This document shows, piece by piece, positions 44,295 through 53,473 of a DNA stretch of 53,718 nt. This DNA is from JBFXAM01 sp050184295. Lineage in GTDB: Bacteria > Planctomycetota > Phycisphaerae > UBA1845 > Fen-1342. Position 1 is the stretch's first letter. Each line of letters begins with the position of its first letter. The stretch spans positions 1-53,718 of the forward strand of contig JBFXAM010000016.1 of NCBI GenBank assembly GCA_050184295.1, given 5' to 3'. A program made the position numbers and the translations under genes. The notes under the pieces were generated by a model, which was not told the origin of the DNA, made no database searches, and worked only from the letters and a program-made list of their open reading frames with translations.

Positions 44295-45547
44295 GCGCGC
44301 CGCGGGCGCGACCGGCTCGCGCGGCCGCTCGGCGCCGCCGCTCACCCGCCGCATCGCCACGCGCACCGGCCGCCGCGCGAAGGAGAATCCGCGTCGCGGT
44401 CGTCACCGGCACGCGCGCCGAGTACGGGCTGCTCCGCTCGACCCTCGCCGCGCTCCGCGCTTCGCCCCGCTGCGAACTCCAACTCGTCGTGACCGGCATG
44501 CACTTATTGCGACGCTTCGGGCACACGATCGACGACATCCGCCGCGACGGGCACCCCATCGCCGCACGCATTCCGATGCAGCGCGGCGACGGGTCGGCAA
44601 CCGACCAGGCGGAGGGCTTGGCGCGCGGCGTCGCGGCGATCGCGCGGTTCTTCGAGCGCAGCCGCACCGAGCGCGCCGTCGTCCTCGGCGACCGAATCGA
44701 GGCGCTCGCCGCTGCGTTCGCCGCGGTCGCCACCGGGCGTACGCTCGTGCATATCCACGGCGGCGACGTCGCACCCGGCGACTTCGACGATCGGCTGCGC
44801 GCCGCGATCACCCAACTCGCGGACCTGCACCTGCCCGCGACGCAGGCCGCGGCGCGACGCGTGATCGCGATGGGCGCGAACCGGGCGCGCGTCCACGTCG
44901 TGGGCGCGCCGGGGTTGGATGACGTGTTTCAACTGCGCGAATCCCTGCCGCGCCGAAGGGCGCTCGCCCCGCGGGCGGCGCGCGCGCGCATCGCACGCCG
45001 TGCGCCGCTCGTCCCGGCGCCGTCGCGCACGGCGTTGATCATTCAGCATGCGCATGGGCGCAGCGACTCCACCGAGCAGCGCGTGATGCGCGACCTGCTC
45101 CGCGCCGTCGCGAGCCGCGGCCTTTGCCGGACCATCATCTTTCCGAACTCGGACCGTGGGCACCGCGGCGTGCTGCGCGCGATCGACGCACACCTGCGCG
45201 AGAGCCCCGCCGGCGAAGTCGACGTGCACCGCTCGCTGCCGCGCGAGCGGTTCCTGCGGGCGCTCGTCGACGCCGAACTGCTGGTCGGAAACTCCTCGTG
45301 CGGACTGATCGAGGCGCCCGTCGTCGGCACGCCCTCGATCAATGTCGGCGATCGACAGCGCGGGCGCGAGCCCGGCGGACCCGGTGTGTTTCACGCCGGC
45401 GAGTCGTACGCCGCAATCGCCGCGGCGATCGACGACGCCCTGCCGGGGAAACGCGCGCGCCGCTGCTTCCGGCGCGGGCCCTATGGCCGCGGGGGCGCCG
45501 GCGCGCGGATCGCACGTTGGGTGCTGGCGACCCTGGGTCGCACCTGA
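44291..45547 (+). CDS. neuC: UDP-N-acetylglucosamine 2-epimerase (hydrolysing)
   Basis: 418 residues. It makes N-acetylmannosamine (or a related sugar) from UDP-GlcNAc. After an Arg/Ala/Pro-rich first 35 residues the enzyme starts VAVVTGTRAEYGLL, with VVLGDRIEALAAAFAA, LVHIHGGDVAPGDFDD and the UDP-binding VGNSSCGLIEAPVVGTPSIN. All are typical of NeuC/LegG. The GTG at 44291 overlaps the neuB stop (GTGA) and is preferred over one five codons earlier; the basic leader makes the true start somewhat uncertain. Together the three genes form a minimal pathway ending in a CMP-nonulosonate. Confidence 0.85.
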   Translation: MSAPRARPARAAARRRRSPAASPRAPAAARRRIRVAVVTGTRAEYGLLRSTLAALRASPRCELQLVVTGMHLLRRFGHTIDDIRRDGHPIAARIPMQRGDGSATDQAEGLARGVAAIARFFERSRTERAVVLGDRIEALAAAFAAVATGRTLVHIHGGDVAPGDFDDRLRAAITQLADLHLPATQAAARRVIAMGANRARVHVVGAPGLDDVFQLRESLPRRRALAPRAARARIARRAPLVPAPSRTALIIQHAHGRSDSTEQRVMRDLLRAVASRGLCRTIIFPNSDRGHRGVLRAIDAHLRESPAGEVDVHRSLPRERFLRALVDAELLVGNSSCGLIEAPVVGTPSINVGDRQRGREPGGPGVFHAGESYAAIAAAIDDALPGKRARRCFRRGPYGRGGAGARIARWVLATLGRT

Positions 45548-45592
45548 GCGCACTGGGTTGGGACGGTGCGGATGCGGTTTGGTGCGCGCCGC

Positions 45593-46909
45593 TCAGCGAA
45601 CCGTTGTCACCGTCGAATGCCCCGGCGTGAGCGCGTCGTACACAAACTGCACGTCCTCATCGCGCATCCGGATGCATCCCATCGACGCCGCCGAACCGAC
45701 CGAGTCGGGCTCGTTCGTGCCGTGAACGCCAAAGCTCTGCTGCCCCACGGCGCCGCCTTCGACCCCCTTCAGTCCGATCCAGCGCGTCCCGAGCGGGTTA
45801 TCCGGCCGCCCGCCGGGAACGATCGGGCGCCCCGGCGCCGACGGCGGCGGGTAATACGTCGGGTCGACGAGCCGATCGGAGACCTGCCAGACGCCCGCGG
45901 GCGTCCCCGTGTCCGACCGCCCCACGCCGACCGGGTAGCTGCGCACGTACGTGTCCTGCAAATAAAGGTCAATCCGAAACTCGGACAGGTGAATCCGGGC
46001 ATGAAACGGCCCGCGCGGAATCTTGATCCGCTGACCCGCCCGCAACCGGGCCGCGTCGCTGATGTTGTTGATCCGCATCACAATCTCGTAGGGAACCTGA
46101 AATCGCCGCGCGATCGACGACAGCAGCTCGTTCGGCTGAACGGTGTACACCTCGACGAGCGGGTCGTCACGCGTGATGCGGCTTGAAAAGACCGACTCGT
46201 CGGCGATGCGGGCGGCGAGTTCTCGCACATCGCGTGGCGGCGCGCTCCCGGGTGTGCGGTTGATCGCCGCACCGAGCGCGGCCCGTGCCTCCACCACCCG
46301 GCCCGCGTCGAACAGTTCGCGTGCTTTTGCGACATCGGCGATGCCCGTTCCGCGCTGCGTCTCGGCATCCTGCGAAGCGTGCGATGGCGGAACGCTCTCG
46401 CGCGGGAGCGCGGGGGCCAGCGCTTCACGCGGAATTTCCGACGAATCACCCGTGATCGCGGACTCCACGCGCGCCGGCGGCGCGCTGCGCGCGGCCGGTG
46501 CCGGCGGCGCCGCGGGCTGCGCCGACGTTGTCGAGCGCCCGGTTGCGGAGTCGCCCGCCGAAGCGCCAACGGTCGGCGCGGGAGACGACGCGCTCGCGGC
46601 CGGCTTCGACGCGATCGGAGGCACAGCCGTCCCGCTGGGCGCCGACGCGCGGCGCGCGTCCGAAACGCCGGCGGTGGGGGCCGGCCCAGCCGCGGCGGTC
46701 GTCATCGGCCGGCTCACCGGCGCAGATGCCGATCGCGCCGTTACGTCGTTCGAGCGGCCCGGATCCGGACGGCCGCGCCACGGTCGCATTTCATTGCTGT
46801 CGCGGCCGACGAATGCGTCGCAGCCGCACAAGCCACTCAGAAAAACCGCGGCGCAAGCCAGCTGCGCAGCGCGAGGGTTGGACATCCGCCGTCGGGTCGA
46901 GGTGTTCAC
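45593..46909 (-). CDS. LysM-L,D-transpeptidase lipoprotein
   Basis: 438 residues. A lipoprotein-like signal (CAAVFLSGLCGCDAF; probable acylated Cys30) precedes a long Ala/Pro/Ser-rich linker (about 55-200). A LysM domain (about 265-315) has VYTVQPNELLSSIARRF and INNISDAARLRAGQRIKIP. A YkuD L,D-transpeptidase domain (about 318-438) keeps the catalytic HGTN and SMGCIRM. It cross-links peptidoglycan or attaches proteins through diaminopimelate. GTG at 46909 has GGAGA 7 nt upstream and is favoured over the ATG 8 codons later, which has none. It is convergent with the neuABC operon and divergent from xer. Confidence 0.88.
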   Translation of the reverse strand: MNTSTRRRMSNPRAAQLACAAVFLSGLCGCDAFVGRDSNEMRPWRGRPDPGRSNDVTARSASAPVSRPMTTAAAGPAPTAGVSDARRASAPSGTAVPPIASKPAASASSPAPTVGASAGDSATGRSTTSAQPAAPPAPAARSAPPARVESAITGDSSEIPREALAPALPRESVPPSHASQDAETQRGTGIADVAKARELFDAGRVVEARAALGAAINRTPGSAPPRDVRELAARIADESVFSSRITRDDPLVEVYTVQPNELLSSIARRFQVPYEIVMRINNISDAARLRAGQRIKIPRGPFHARIHLSEFRIDLYLQDTYVRSYPVGVGRSDTGTPAGVWQVSDRLVDPTYYPPPSAPGRPIVPGGRPDNPLGTRWIGLKGVEGGAVGQQSFGVHGTNEPDSVGSAASMGCIRMRDEDVQFVYDALTPGHSTVTTVR

Positions 46910-47125
46910 CGCTTTTCTCCAAAGCGCTGCGGGCTGGGCCCGCGGGCCGACAGACAGGCGTCGTGCCGCCGCGCCGCCGGCCTCGCCCCGACCGTCGCCA
47001 CGGACCCCGCCGGTCCTCACCACGGTTGGCTGCCCCGGGAGCCCTTCGAGTATTCTATCGGACGAGTCGCGGCCGCAGTGCAGCTTTTGCGCCGGCCCGC
47101 ACTCGGAGCGCACGGAGGCGCCCGC

Positions 47126-48163
47126 ATGACCCGTCGAGCTGTTGCCCCGCGAATTGAGGTCGCCGCACTCGCCTGCTCACCCGCCTTCGAAGACGCCCTC
47201 GCCGCGTTTCACGTATACCTGAACGTCGAATGCGGACTCGCCGCCAACACGCTCGCCGCCTACGAGCGCGACCTGCGCCGCTTCGGCGACTTCCTCCGGC
47301 GCGCCGCGCTCGACAACTGGGCCGAGATCACGCCGCTCGTGATCCAGCAGCATCTCGTCGAACAGACGGCCCACGGCTATTGCGAGAGCTCGCTGGCGCG
47401 GCACGTCGTCGCGATCCGCGTCTGGCTGCGCTGGCTGCACGACACCAAACGCGTGCCGACCGACCTGACCACGCTCCTGGAATCGCCCAAGCGCTGGCAG
47501 CGCCTGCCCGAGACGCTCCCGCTCGAACGCACCGCCGAGCTCGTCACCTCTCCCGACCCCGACCACCCCCTCGCGCTGCGCGACCGGGCGATCCTTGAAC
47601 TGTTCTACGGCTGCGGGCTCCGCGTCAGCGAGCTGTGCGCGCTCGCCGAGCGCGACGTGAACCGCACGGTCGGCTACGTCCGCTGCCTCGGCAAGGGACG
47701 CCGCGAACGCGTCGTCCCGCTCGGACGGATGGCGGCCGACGCGCTGGCAGCCTATCTCGACAATCTCCGACCGAAACTGCTCGAACGCAGCGTTGCCGCA
47801 GCGCGGCTGCCCGGCCCGCTTACGCGCAGCGCCAGGGCCGCCGCACCGCTGTTTCTGAGCAGAAACGGCGGCGCCATCGAACGCACCGCTGTCTGGCGCA
47901 TGGTGCGCCGCGAAGCGAAGCGGCGCGGCATCGCGGGCAGGGTCAGCCCGCACACGCTGCGGCACAGCTTCGCGACGCACCTGCTCGAAGGCGGCGCGGA
48001 CCTGCGCATCGTGCAGGAGCTGCTCGGCCACGCGAGCGTCGCGACCACCGCGATCTACACGCATGTGCAAACACGCCGACTCAAGGAGATTCACGCCCGC
48101 TGTCATCCGCTCGGCGGCGCGGCAAAGGAGCACGATCAGACCTCGTGTAGTGCGTCGGAATAA
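47126..48163 (+). CDS. XerC/XerD-type tyrosine recombinase
   Basis: 345 residues. The N-terminal SAM-like DNA-binding domain (about 18-110: FHVYLNVECGLAANTLAAYE) and the catalytic domain carry the R-K-H-R-H-Y set: GCGLRVSELCAL (Arg), GKGRRER (Lys), HTLRHSFATHLLEGG (His, Arg), LLGHASVATTAIYTHV (His, Tyr). Length and arrangement fit a chromosome-dimer-resolving Xer recombinase rather than a phage integrase; no attachment site or phage gene is nearby. GGAGG lies 7 nt before the ATG. Confidence 0.9.
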   Translation: MTRRAVAPRIEVAALACSPAFEDALAAFHVYLNVECGLAANTLAAYERDLRRFGDFLRRAALDNWAEITPLVIQQHLVEQTAHGYCESSLARHVVAIRVWLRWLHDTKRVPTDLTTLLESPKRWQRLPETLPLERTAELVTSPDPDHPLALRDRAILELFYGCGLRVSELCALAERDVNRTVGYVRCLGKGRRERVVPLGRMAADALAAYLDNLRPKLLERSVAAARLPGPLTRSARAAAPLFLSRNGGAIERTAVWRMVRREAKRRGIAGRVSPHTLRHSFATHLLEGGADLRIVQELLGHASVATTAIYTHVQTRRLKEIHARCHPLGGAAKEHDQTSCSASE

Positions 48164-48488
48164 CCAGGTCTCACCCGACCCGGAGCATCGGCGTCCCGCC
48201 GGTGCGACAATCCAGCTCCGCACCGGCCAGAGGCCGATCTCCCGACAATTCTTACGACGCGGTGTTTTCGAGGCACTACACGCGGAGCTGCTGTACTTCT
48301 GGAACCGTCCGGGGACCGCCCAATCTCGCAGACATGATTGCGGATTTCGCGTCCGAAGGGCGCGGTTGCGTGCGAGCGAAATGCGGCTCCTCACGGCGGC
48401 CGTCGCACGCGCCGCAAGATTCCCCGTCCGGCACGTCCGCGGCGATGGTCCATGCCGCTACGCGACGCGCGGCCGACCATGCGCGCGA
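48164..48488. repeat. Convergent intergenic region with GGCC-AGA-GGCC palindrome
   Basis: 325 bp between xer and the TPR lipoprotein. No gene. A CGGCC-AGA-GGCCG palindrome lies at 48224-48236, with the same AGA loop as the REP elements at 39807-39868, and a CCGGCGGGACGCCGATGCTCC-like block (minus strand) next to it at about 48182-48206. Both look like degenerate copies of planctomycete intergenic repeats; this is inference by similarity only. Confidence 0.4.
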
Positions 48489-49559
48489 TCAGTTCCGGCC
48501 CATTTCCACCAGCGGGCGTCCGGTGCGGGGGCGGTATTTTTGGAGCAGCGAGCGGAGCTTGGGTTGGTCCGGCTGGATCTCCAGGCTCTGGTGCCAGGCT
48601 TCGACCGCCTCGTTGAGATACGCGACGTTTTCGGGCGCTTCGAGATACTGCGACATCCGCACGACGCCGTAGCCGGCGAACGCGGCGGCGTTGCGTGGAT
48701 CGAGCGCGATGGCGCGGAGGTAACTCTGGGCGGCCTGGTCGAGGCTTTGCTCGCGCCAGAGGCAGTAACCGAGCCGCTCGTGTGCGATGGAGAGGTTGCC
48801 GTCCATTTTAATCGCGGTTTGCAGCGTCTGGCGCGCGACGGCGTAGCGGTCCTGGTTGAGATATGCGGTCGCAAGATTGACCAGCACGACGGGCTGCCGG
48901 GTGTTGCATTCGAGCGACTGCTTGTAGGCGCGGATCGCTTCGTAGTATTCGCCTTGCGCATCGTAGACCGCGCCGAGGTTGCTCCAGGCATAGGCGCTGT
49001 GCGAGTCGATGTCGACCGCGCGTTTGTATTTGTCGGCGGCCTTCTCCAGCTCGCCGTTCTGGTGATAACAGGCCGCGAGACGGAAGTGGGCGTCGAAGTT
49101 CCGCGGGTCGAGCTGGCAGGCGAGCACATAGGCGCGGATCGCCTGCGTCACCTTGTTGAGCAGACGGTACACCTCGCCGAGCTCGAACGCGGGCGTGAAC
49201 TTCGAGCCGTCGAGCTTGACGGAGGTTTCGAGCGCGTCGGCGGCCTTGTCGAGGTCGCCGGTCTGTTTGTACAGCAGCCCCAGCTTGGTATGCCCGTCGG
49301 CGTAGGTCGGGTCGATTGTGACGGCTTTCTGAAACTCCACGAGCGCGGCGTTCAGATCCTTCACGGCAAGGGCTGCGTCGCCACGCTCCAGATGGCTGCG
49401 GGCGGCCTCGTGTCGCAAGGCACAGCTTGTGAGCATCAGCGAGAGGGAGGCGAGAAGCGCCCAGGCGAGCCGGCCGGCGGGCGCGGGAACGATTGCAATC
49501 GCGGGGCATCGCGGCGGCGGCGACGAGGACGATCGACGACCGGTTGGGACGCGCGTCAC
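48489..49559 (-). CDS. TPR-repeat lipoprotein
   Basis: 356 residues. An N-terminal signal with lipobox LTSC (WALLASLSLMLTSCAL) is followed by about eight TPR units, e.g. ADGHTKLGLLYKQTGDLDKA, AHFRLAACYHQNGELEKAAD, AYAWSNLGAVYDAQGEYYEA and LVNLATAYLNQDRYAVA. The C-terminus ends PLVEMGRN. A scaffold for protein assembly in the periplasm or outer membrane, possibly with pilus or secretion machinery, but no partner gene is visible. GTG at 49559 is chosen for the well-placed GGGAG; the reading frame before it is Arg-rich. Confidence 0.83.
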   Translation of the reverse strand: MTRVPTGRRSSSSPPPRCPAIAIVPAPAGRLAWALLASLSLMLTSCALRHEAARSHLERGDAALAVKDLNAALVEFQKAVTIDPTYADGHTKLGLLYKQTGDLDKAADALETSVKLDGSKFTPAFELGEVYRLLNKVTQAIRAYVLACQLDPRNFDAHFRLAACYHQNGELEKAADKYKRAVDIDSHSAYAWSNLGAVYDAQGEYYEAIRAYKQSLECNTRQPVVLVNLATAYLNQDRYAVARQTLQTAIKMDGNLSIAHERLGYCLWREQSLDQAAQSYLRAIALDPRNAAAFAGYGVVRMSQYLEAPENVAYLNEAVEAWHQSLEIQPDQPKLRSLLQKYRPRTGRPLVEMGRN

Positions 49560-49924
49560 CAGCTCTCCCGATTCCCCGTTGCGCGCGGTATGCCGCTGAC
49601 GGAGGCAAACTCTGGCCTGGGGACCGACCCCGACTCTTGCGCCGCGCGGACCGCGCAGCTCCTGCCGCGCCGCGGGGAGCCGCCGCGTGGGACGGTTCGC
49701 GTACCGGCCCACGAATTCCGGCGGGCATGTTTGTACCGATCGCGCGGCGGGGGTGTCAAACGGCCGCCGCGACGACGCGGTTGAGCGGGCTTCCCGCGTG
49801 ATTATCGGATGGATCGCGCAAAAAATGAACCGTGCGGCCGGGTCGCGGGGGCGGCGCGAGCGCCTGGAATCGACGAGCGTGGCGCAGCGCCGGGGTGTCG
49901 CGGAGTCGGCGGCGTCGCGTTGCA
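49560..49924. other. Intergenic stretch between two TPR-type genes, no gene seen
   Basis: 365 bp separating the TPR lipoprotein start from the end of the larger secreted TPR protein on the same strand. GC-rich; open frames across it lack ribosome-binding sites. The promoter of the lipoprotein gene should lie here but was not identified. Confidence 0.35.
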
Positions 49925-52369
49925 TCAGGGCGTGGTTGTGCCGGCGCGCGGCGGGTTGCGGTCGGTTCCGGCGTCGCGGTCGGGAAGTGGGTCTGCGACA
50001 TGCGCCGGCGTCACGGGTTGAGTCGTGGGTTTACGGGCGCCCCACTCGAGCAGGTAGCTCTGGGCAAGGTCGCGGACCAGGGCGTCGCGGTCCTTGTCAG
50101 CGACGCGCGCGAACGCCCCCGATTCGCCCGCGCCCTGTCGCGCCAGTAGGCGGAGCGCGAAGAGCCGCACGAGCCAGTGGGGATGTTCGGCGCACTGCCT
50201 GACGGCGCGGAGCATGGCGAGATCGAGTCCGACCACCTGGAGCGCATCGAGAGCGCGGGCGCGGGTCTCCCAGTCGCTCGTGTCGAGCGCGGTGAGCAAC
50301 TCGTGATACAGCCGGTCGGCGGATACGGGTGCAGGCTCGTAGTCGAGCTGCTCGCGGGACGCGCGCTGGCTTTCGCTGAGCAGTTGGGCGCAGCGCTCGA
50401 TCGCCAGGTGGCGCGCGTCCGGCGGGCCGTCGTCGATTGCGGCGTAGAGCGCCTCAAGCGCCGCGCGCTCGGTGTGCGCGGGAATGCGATTGAAGACGAC
50501 TGGTTTCAACCGCTGGCCGTGGGCGGTGGGTTCCCAGCGCCCGTCGGGCAGTTCGACCGGGTCGAGCAGCGCGTTCAGGGTGACGCGGAGCAATTGCTGC
50601 GGGTTGAGGCGCGCGGTGCGGCGCAGCGGACCGACGTTCAGCGTGCGACGGACGCGAATGGTCTGGCCAGGGCGGAGCACACGGGCGCGGTCGAGACTCA
50701 CGGTGATCAGGTTGGGCAGCTCGCGCTCGCGTCCGCCATCGATGCGGAAGGAGACGAGAAACACCGGGTTGATGAGACCGTCCGGGCCGAGCGTAATAGG
50801 GACGGATCCGCGATTCGTGAGCGAGAAGGTCGCCCACCAGGGGTCGGCCGGCTCGAAGTTCGACTGCTCGGGGGTGATGTCGGCGACAACGTCGCGCGGC
50901 AGCCGATCGGCGTAGCTGAGCAGCTCGCGGTCGAAACCGGTGAGGGGTTCGAGCGCGTCTTCGCCGCGGCGGGCAGGCTGGGTCGTGGGAAGTGGCCCGA
51001 GCGACTTGAGCAGCTCATGCGCGGGGCCGGCGCGGGGGATCGATTGCAGGCTGAGCACGATGCGGCGCGGGGCGGCGGCGTCGCCTCCGTCGGCGAGTAG
51101 CTTGGCGAGACGATAGGCGGCGAACGGGTCGCGGCCGGCGACACGCATCAGCGTGCGCTCGGCGAGTGCGGAGCGCAGGTTGTCGGCGAGCGCCCAGCCA
51201 TGCACGCGCGTCACATAGGGATCGTCCGGAGCGCGGTGGATCGCGGACTCGGAGAGCATGAGGGCGCGTTGCGGCTGCGCGTCGATGGTGCAGTGGAACC
51301 AGGCGGCGTCGGCCAGCTCGCGGACCGACCAGTCGGCCGGGTCGCGCATCTCGGCGAAGCGCTCGGCGAGGCGCGTCCGCAGCGCGTCGGCCTCCGCGCT
51401 GGGACCGCGGCGCGTGAGGAGCCAGTGCAACAGGAAGAGCGTCGAGGCTGGGGCCGCGTCGGTGGCGGCGGCGCGCTGGGCCGCGGTGCGGGCGCGGTCG
51501 AGTTGTCCGCTGCTGACCAGATTCTCGGCCAGCCGGGCGAGTTGCTCCGGGCCGAGCGTGGTCCCGGCGGACTCGCCGACGCGGACCGCGTAGTCGAAGA
51601 ACGCCTGGGCGTCGAGCGTGTCGCCGCGTTGTGCGAGCAGGTCCGCGACCTGCCACGCGAGGTCGGCGCGGAGCGGGTTGGCGTGGAGCGCGCGGAGCGT
51701 CGGGCGAAGCCGCGCCGCGTGCGGGGCCTCGGGCTCGAGTAGTTTCAGAGCGAACAGCAGAGCGTCGGGGTGGTCGGCGTCCAATGCGAGCGCGCGGTCG
51801 AGTGCGACGCCGGCGGCGGCGCGGTCGCCGGTCTGGAGCAGCACGTCACCGAGGCGCGTGTGCAACAGTGCCTGTAGTTCGTTCGGACGATTGTCGGCGG
51901 CCAGGGCGCGCAGCGCGTCGATGCGGTCTTCCGGCGTGGTGAGCTCCGCGAGGCGCAGGTCGAGCCAGCGCGCGAAAGCGCCGGCGTGGGACGGATCGGC
52001 ACGGACGAGACACTCCAGCGCCGCGCGGCCCGACTCGGCGTCCTCGGACAGCACCGCGAGTTCGTAAAGCCACGCGTGCGTGTCGCCGAGCGACGGGTCG
52101 AGGCGCGCTGCGGCGCGCAGCAGCGTGCGGACGTGGAGCACGTCCGCGGCCGTGCGCGGCCCGCCACCGCGGAGCGCGTGGTCGCGGGCCAGATCGACCA
52201 GCAGTTGAGCGGTGGAGAGTGTCGGCGCCGGCGCGGGGGGAGCTTCGACGTGCGCCGGCTGGGCCGCGACCCAGGGCGCGCTGAGTGCGACCACCAGCAG
52301 GAAGGCGGCGGAGCTCTGGGGCGCGTGGGCTGCCGCGCTCGGCGTAGCGGCGGCGCCAGCGGCGGGCAT
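49925..52369 (-). CDS. Secreted TPR-type protein with Ig-like and HEAT-like C-terminal parts
   Basis: 814 residues from the ATG at 52369. A signal peptide (SSAAFLLVVALSAPWVAAQ) leads into TPR-like helical repeats for about 450 residues (ARLDPSLGDTHAWLYELAVL, LGDVLLQTGDRAAAGVALDR). A beta-rich segment follows (WWATFSLTNRGSVPITLGPD, RVLRPGQTIRVRRTLNVG), then a HEAT-like helical end (ALDALQVVGLDLAMLRAVRQ) and a Pro-rich tail. I do not recognise a family. An upstream frame of about 300 codons, passing through the small basic gene and clpS in another phase, is spurious. No Shine-Dalgarno is visible at this ATG. Confidence 0.7.
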   Translation of the reverse strand: MPAAGAAATPSAAAHAPQSSAAFLLVVALSAPWVAAQPAHVEAPPAPAPTLSTAQLLVDLARDHALRGGGPRTAADVLHVRTLLRAAARLDPSLGDTHAWLYELAVLSEDAESGRAALECLVRADPSHAGAFARWLDLRLAELTTPEDRIDALRALAADNRPNELQALLHTRLGDVLLQTGDRAAAGVALDRALALDADHPDALLFALKLLEPEAPHAARLRPTLRALHANPLRADLAWQVADLLAQRGDTLDAQAFFDYAVRVGESAGTTLGPEQLARLAENLVSSGQLDRARTAAQRAAATDAAPASTLFLLHWLLTRRGPSAEADALRTRLAERFAEMRDPADWSVRELADAAWFHCTIDAQPQRALMLSESAIHRAPDDPYVTRVHGWALADNLRSALAERTLMRVAGRDPFAAYRLAKLLADGGDAAAPRRIVLSLQSIPRAGPAHELLKSLGPLPTTQPARRGEDALEPLTGFDRELLSYADRLPRDVVADITPEQSNFEPADPWWATFSLTNRGSVPITLGPDGLINPVFLVSFRIDGGRERELPNLITVSLDRARVLRPGQTIRVRRTLNVGPLRRTARLNPQQLLRVTLNALLDPVELPDGRWEPTAHGQRLKPVVFNRIPAHTERAALEALYAAIDDGPPDARHLAIERCAQLLSESQRASREQLDYEPAPVSADRLYHELLTALDTSDWETRARALDALQVVGLDLAMLRAVRQCAEHPHWLVRLFALRLLARQGAGESGAFARVADKDRDALVRDLAQSYLLEWGARKPTTQPVTPAHVADPLPDRDAGTDRNPPRAGTTTP

Positions 52370-52557
52370 GGGCGTTGGAGCCCGGGGTATCCGGCCGAAC
52401 CGCTCGGCCGGCGCGGGCCGCGTGGATGAGGTCGCACGCCGCGTGCGAACGCGGCGCGCGGCGCTGGATGGCGCGCGGCGGGTTCGCGGCGCGACGCGGA
52501 GCGCGGCGGTGCGCCGTGCGGAAGACGAGCGGGGCGGGCGTGTTGCGCGTGGGCGGT

Positions 52558-52668
52558 TCACGTTCCCATCTTGGACTTTGCGCCGGCCCGCAGCGCCTTG
52601 GCTCTGCGCTTGAGGCGCTGTCGGTTCTTGCGGTGCTTTTGCGAAGCGCGGCGGACCTTCTTGTTCAC
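52558..52668 (-). CDS. 36-residue Arg/Lys-rich protein (ribosomal-protein-like)
   Basis: A short gene missed by length filters. The GTG at 52668 is preceded by GGGGAG with a perfect 6-nt spacing; the product begins with VNKKVRRASQKHRKNRQR and ends in SKMGT, with 18 Lys/Arg of 36 and no acidic residue. Size and composition recall small basic ribosome-associated proteins (the bTHX/bS22 kind), but no family motif can be assigned. It lies between clpS and the secreted TPR gene, all on one strand, 269 bp after clpS. Confidence 0.65.
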   Translation of the reverse strand: MNKKVRRASQKHRKNRQRLKRRAKALRAGAKSKMGT

Positions 52669-52937
52669 TTGCAGCTCCCCAACTTTGAGGGTTGACCAAC
52701 GCGGGCACGCGCGCGCCCGGCGGGTGCGCTTCTAGCCGACGCGGGCGTTTTTTTCCAGCGCCGCCTGGGTTTTCGACTTCCCGGGCGCGGCGCGCCTGAT
52801 CCTCGTGTGGTGGCGCGTGACACTTGAGTCGGCGGACCCGGCGGAACGGGTGATTGGCGTAAGCGCCGCGCGATGGCGCTGGGGTCGGACGTGGCGGCGC
52901 GGGCGGGGATCGGCGGGCGCGCGGGTTTGTTCGGCGT

Positions 52938-53264
52938 TCAGGTGCAGGCCGGCTCGAGCACAGCGTGCATCGACCCGGAGGACCGTTCGAGGCGCGGGTC
53001 GGCGCCGTAGGCGTGGATCTGGTCGCGCTTGAGCTCGGCGCGTTCGAGGTGGGTGGTTTCGACGATGACGCGGCCGGTTCGGTCAACCTCGCAGGCTTTT
53101 TCGTACGCGACGGCGCGCGGGTGGGAGAAGAGCCTGGTGAGCATGTCGATGACGTATTCGTAGGTGTGTTCGTCGTCGTCGAGCAGGATGACATTCCAGC
53201 GCGGGGCCGGCTTGGACTTGGGCTGCGCGGGCAGGACGGCGCTGCTGTGTTCCTGATCCGCCAT
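52938..53264 (-). CDS. clpS: ATP-dependent Clp protease adaptor ClpS
   Basis: 108 residues. The conserved core is WNVILLDDDEHTYEYVIDML followed by TRLFSHPRAVAYEKACEVDR and TTHLERAELKRDQIHAYG. It delivers N-degron substrates to ClpA/ClpC. The usual Asn-Asp in the binding pocket is LDDD here, a common variation. The ATG at 53264 has GGGGAG 9 nt upstream. clpA/clpC is not in the window. Confidence 0.92.
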   Translation of the reverse strand: MADQEHSSAVLPAQPKSKPAPRWNVILLDDDEHTYEYVIDMLTRLFSHPRAVAYEKACEVDRTGRVIVETTHLERAELKRDQIHAYGADPRLERSSGSMHAVLEPACT

Positions 53265-53453
53265 CGCGACGCACTCCCCACACCCGGCCTTTTCATATCG
53301 TAGCTGGGCGGGTGCGGGCGGCCAACGTCCGATTGCGGAATGCCCAGCGCGGGTCGAACGAGCGTCCGGGCCGCGTTCGGGAGCCGGGTGGGTGTTCGCG
53401 GGTCTCGTTTCCCGGTTCCGCGCGCCTTGAAATCCGCCCCGCTTGCGCTATGT

Positions 53454-53459
53454 TATAAT
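53454..53459 (+). promoter_or_regulatory. TATAAT -10 element before the GbsR-type gene
   Basis: A perfect TATAAT in an AT-rich patch (TATGTTATAATAAG), 43 bp before the ATG. The nearest -35-like hexamer is TTGAAA (53427-53432), at a 21-bp spacing which is too long; if TATGTT at 53449 is the -10 instead, the spacing is 16. Confidence 0.55.
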
Positions 53460-53473
53460 AAGTTCTGAAACAT

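Noticed and set aside
41913..44366. 817-residue open frame on the minus strand
   Set aside because: Antisense to the TrkH-type, neuA and neuB genes; no recognisable content.
46379..47125. N-terminal extension of the Xer recombinase
   Set aside because: It is antisense to the L,D-transpeptidase gene, and the ATG at 47126 has a good Shine-Dalgarno at the start of the conserved domain.
47126..48163. Phage or integrative-element integrase
   Set aside because: The size and motifs are those of Xer recombinases; there is no phage gene, no att repeat and the nearest tRNA is 33 kb away.
52370..53296. N-terminal extension of the secreted TPR protein to 1123 residues
   Set aside because: The extension covers clpS and the small basic gene in another phase, is Pro/Arg/Ser-rich and would place the signal peptide in the middle of the protein.
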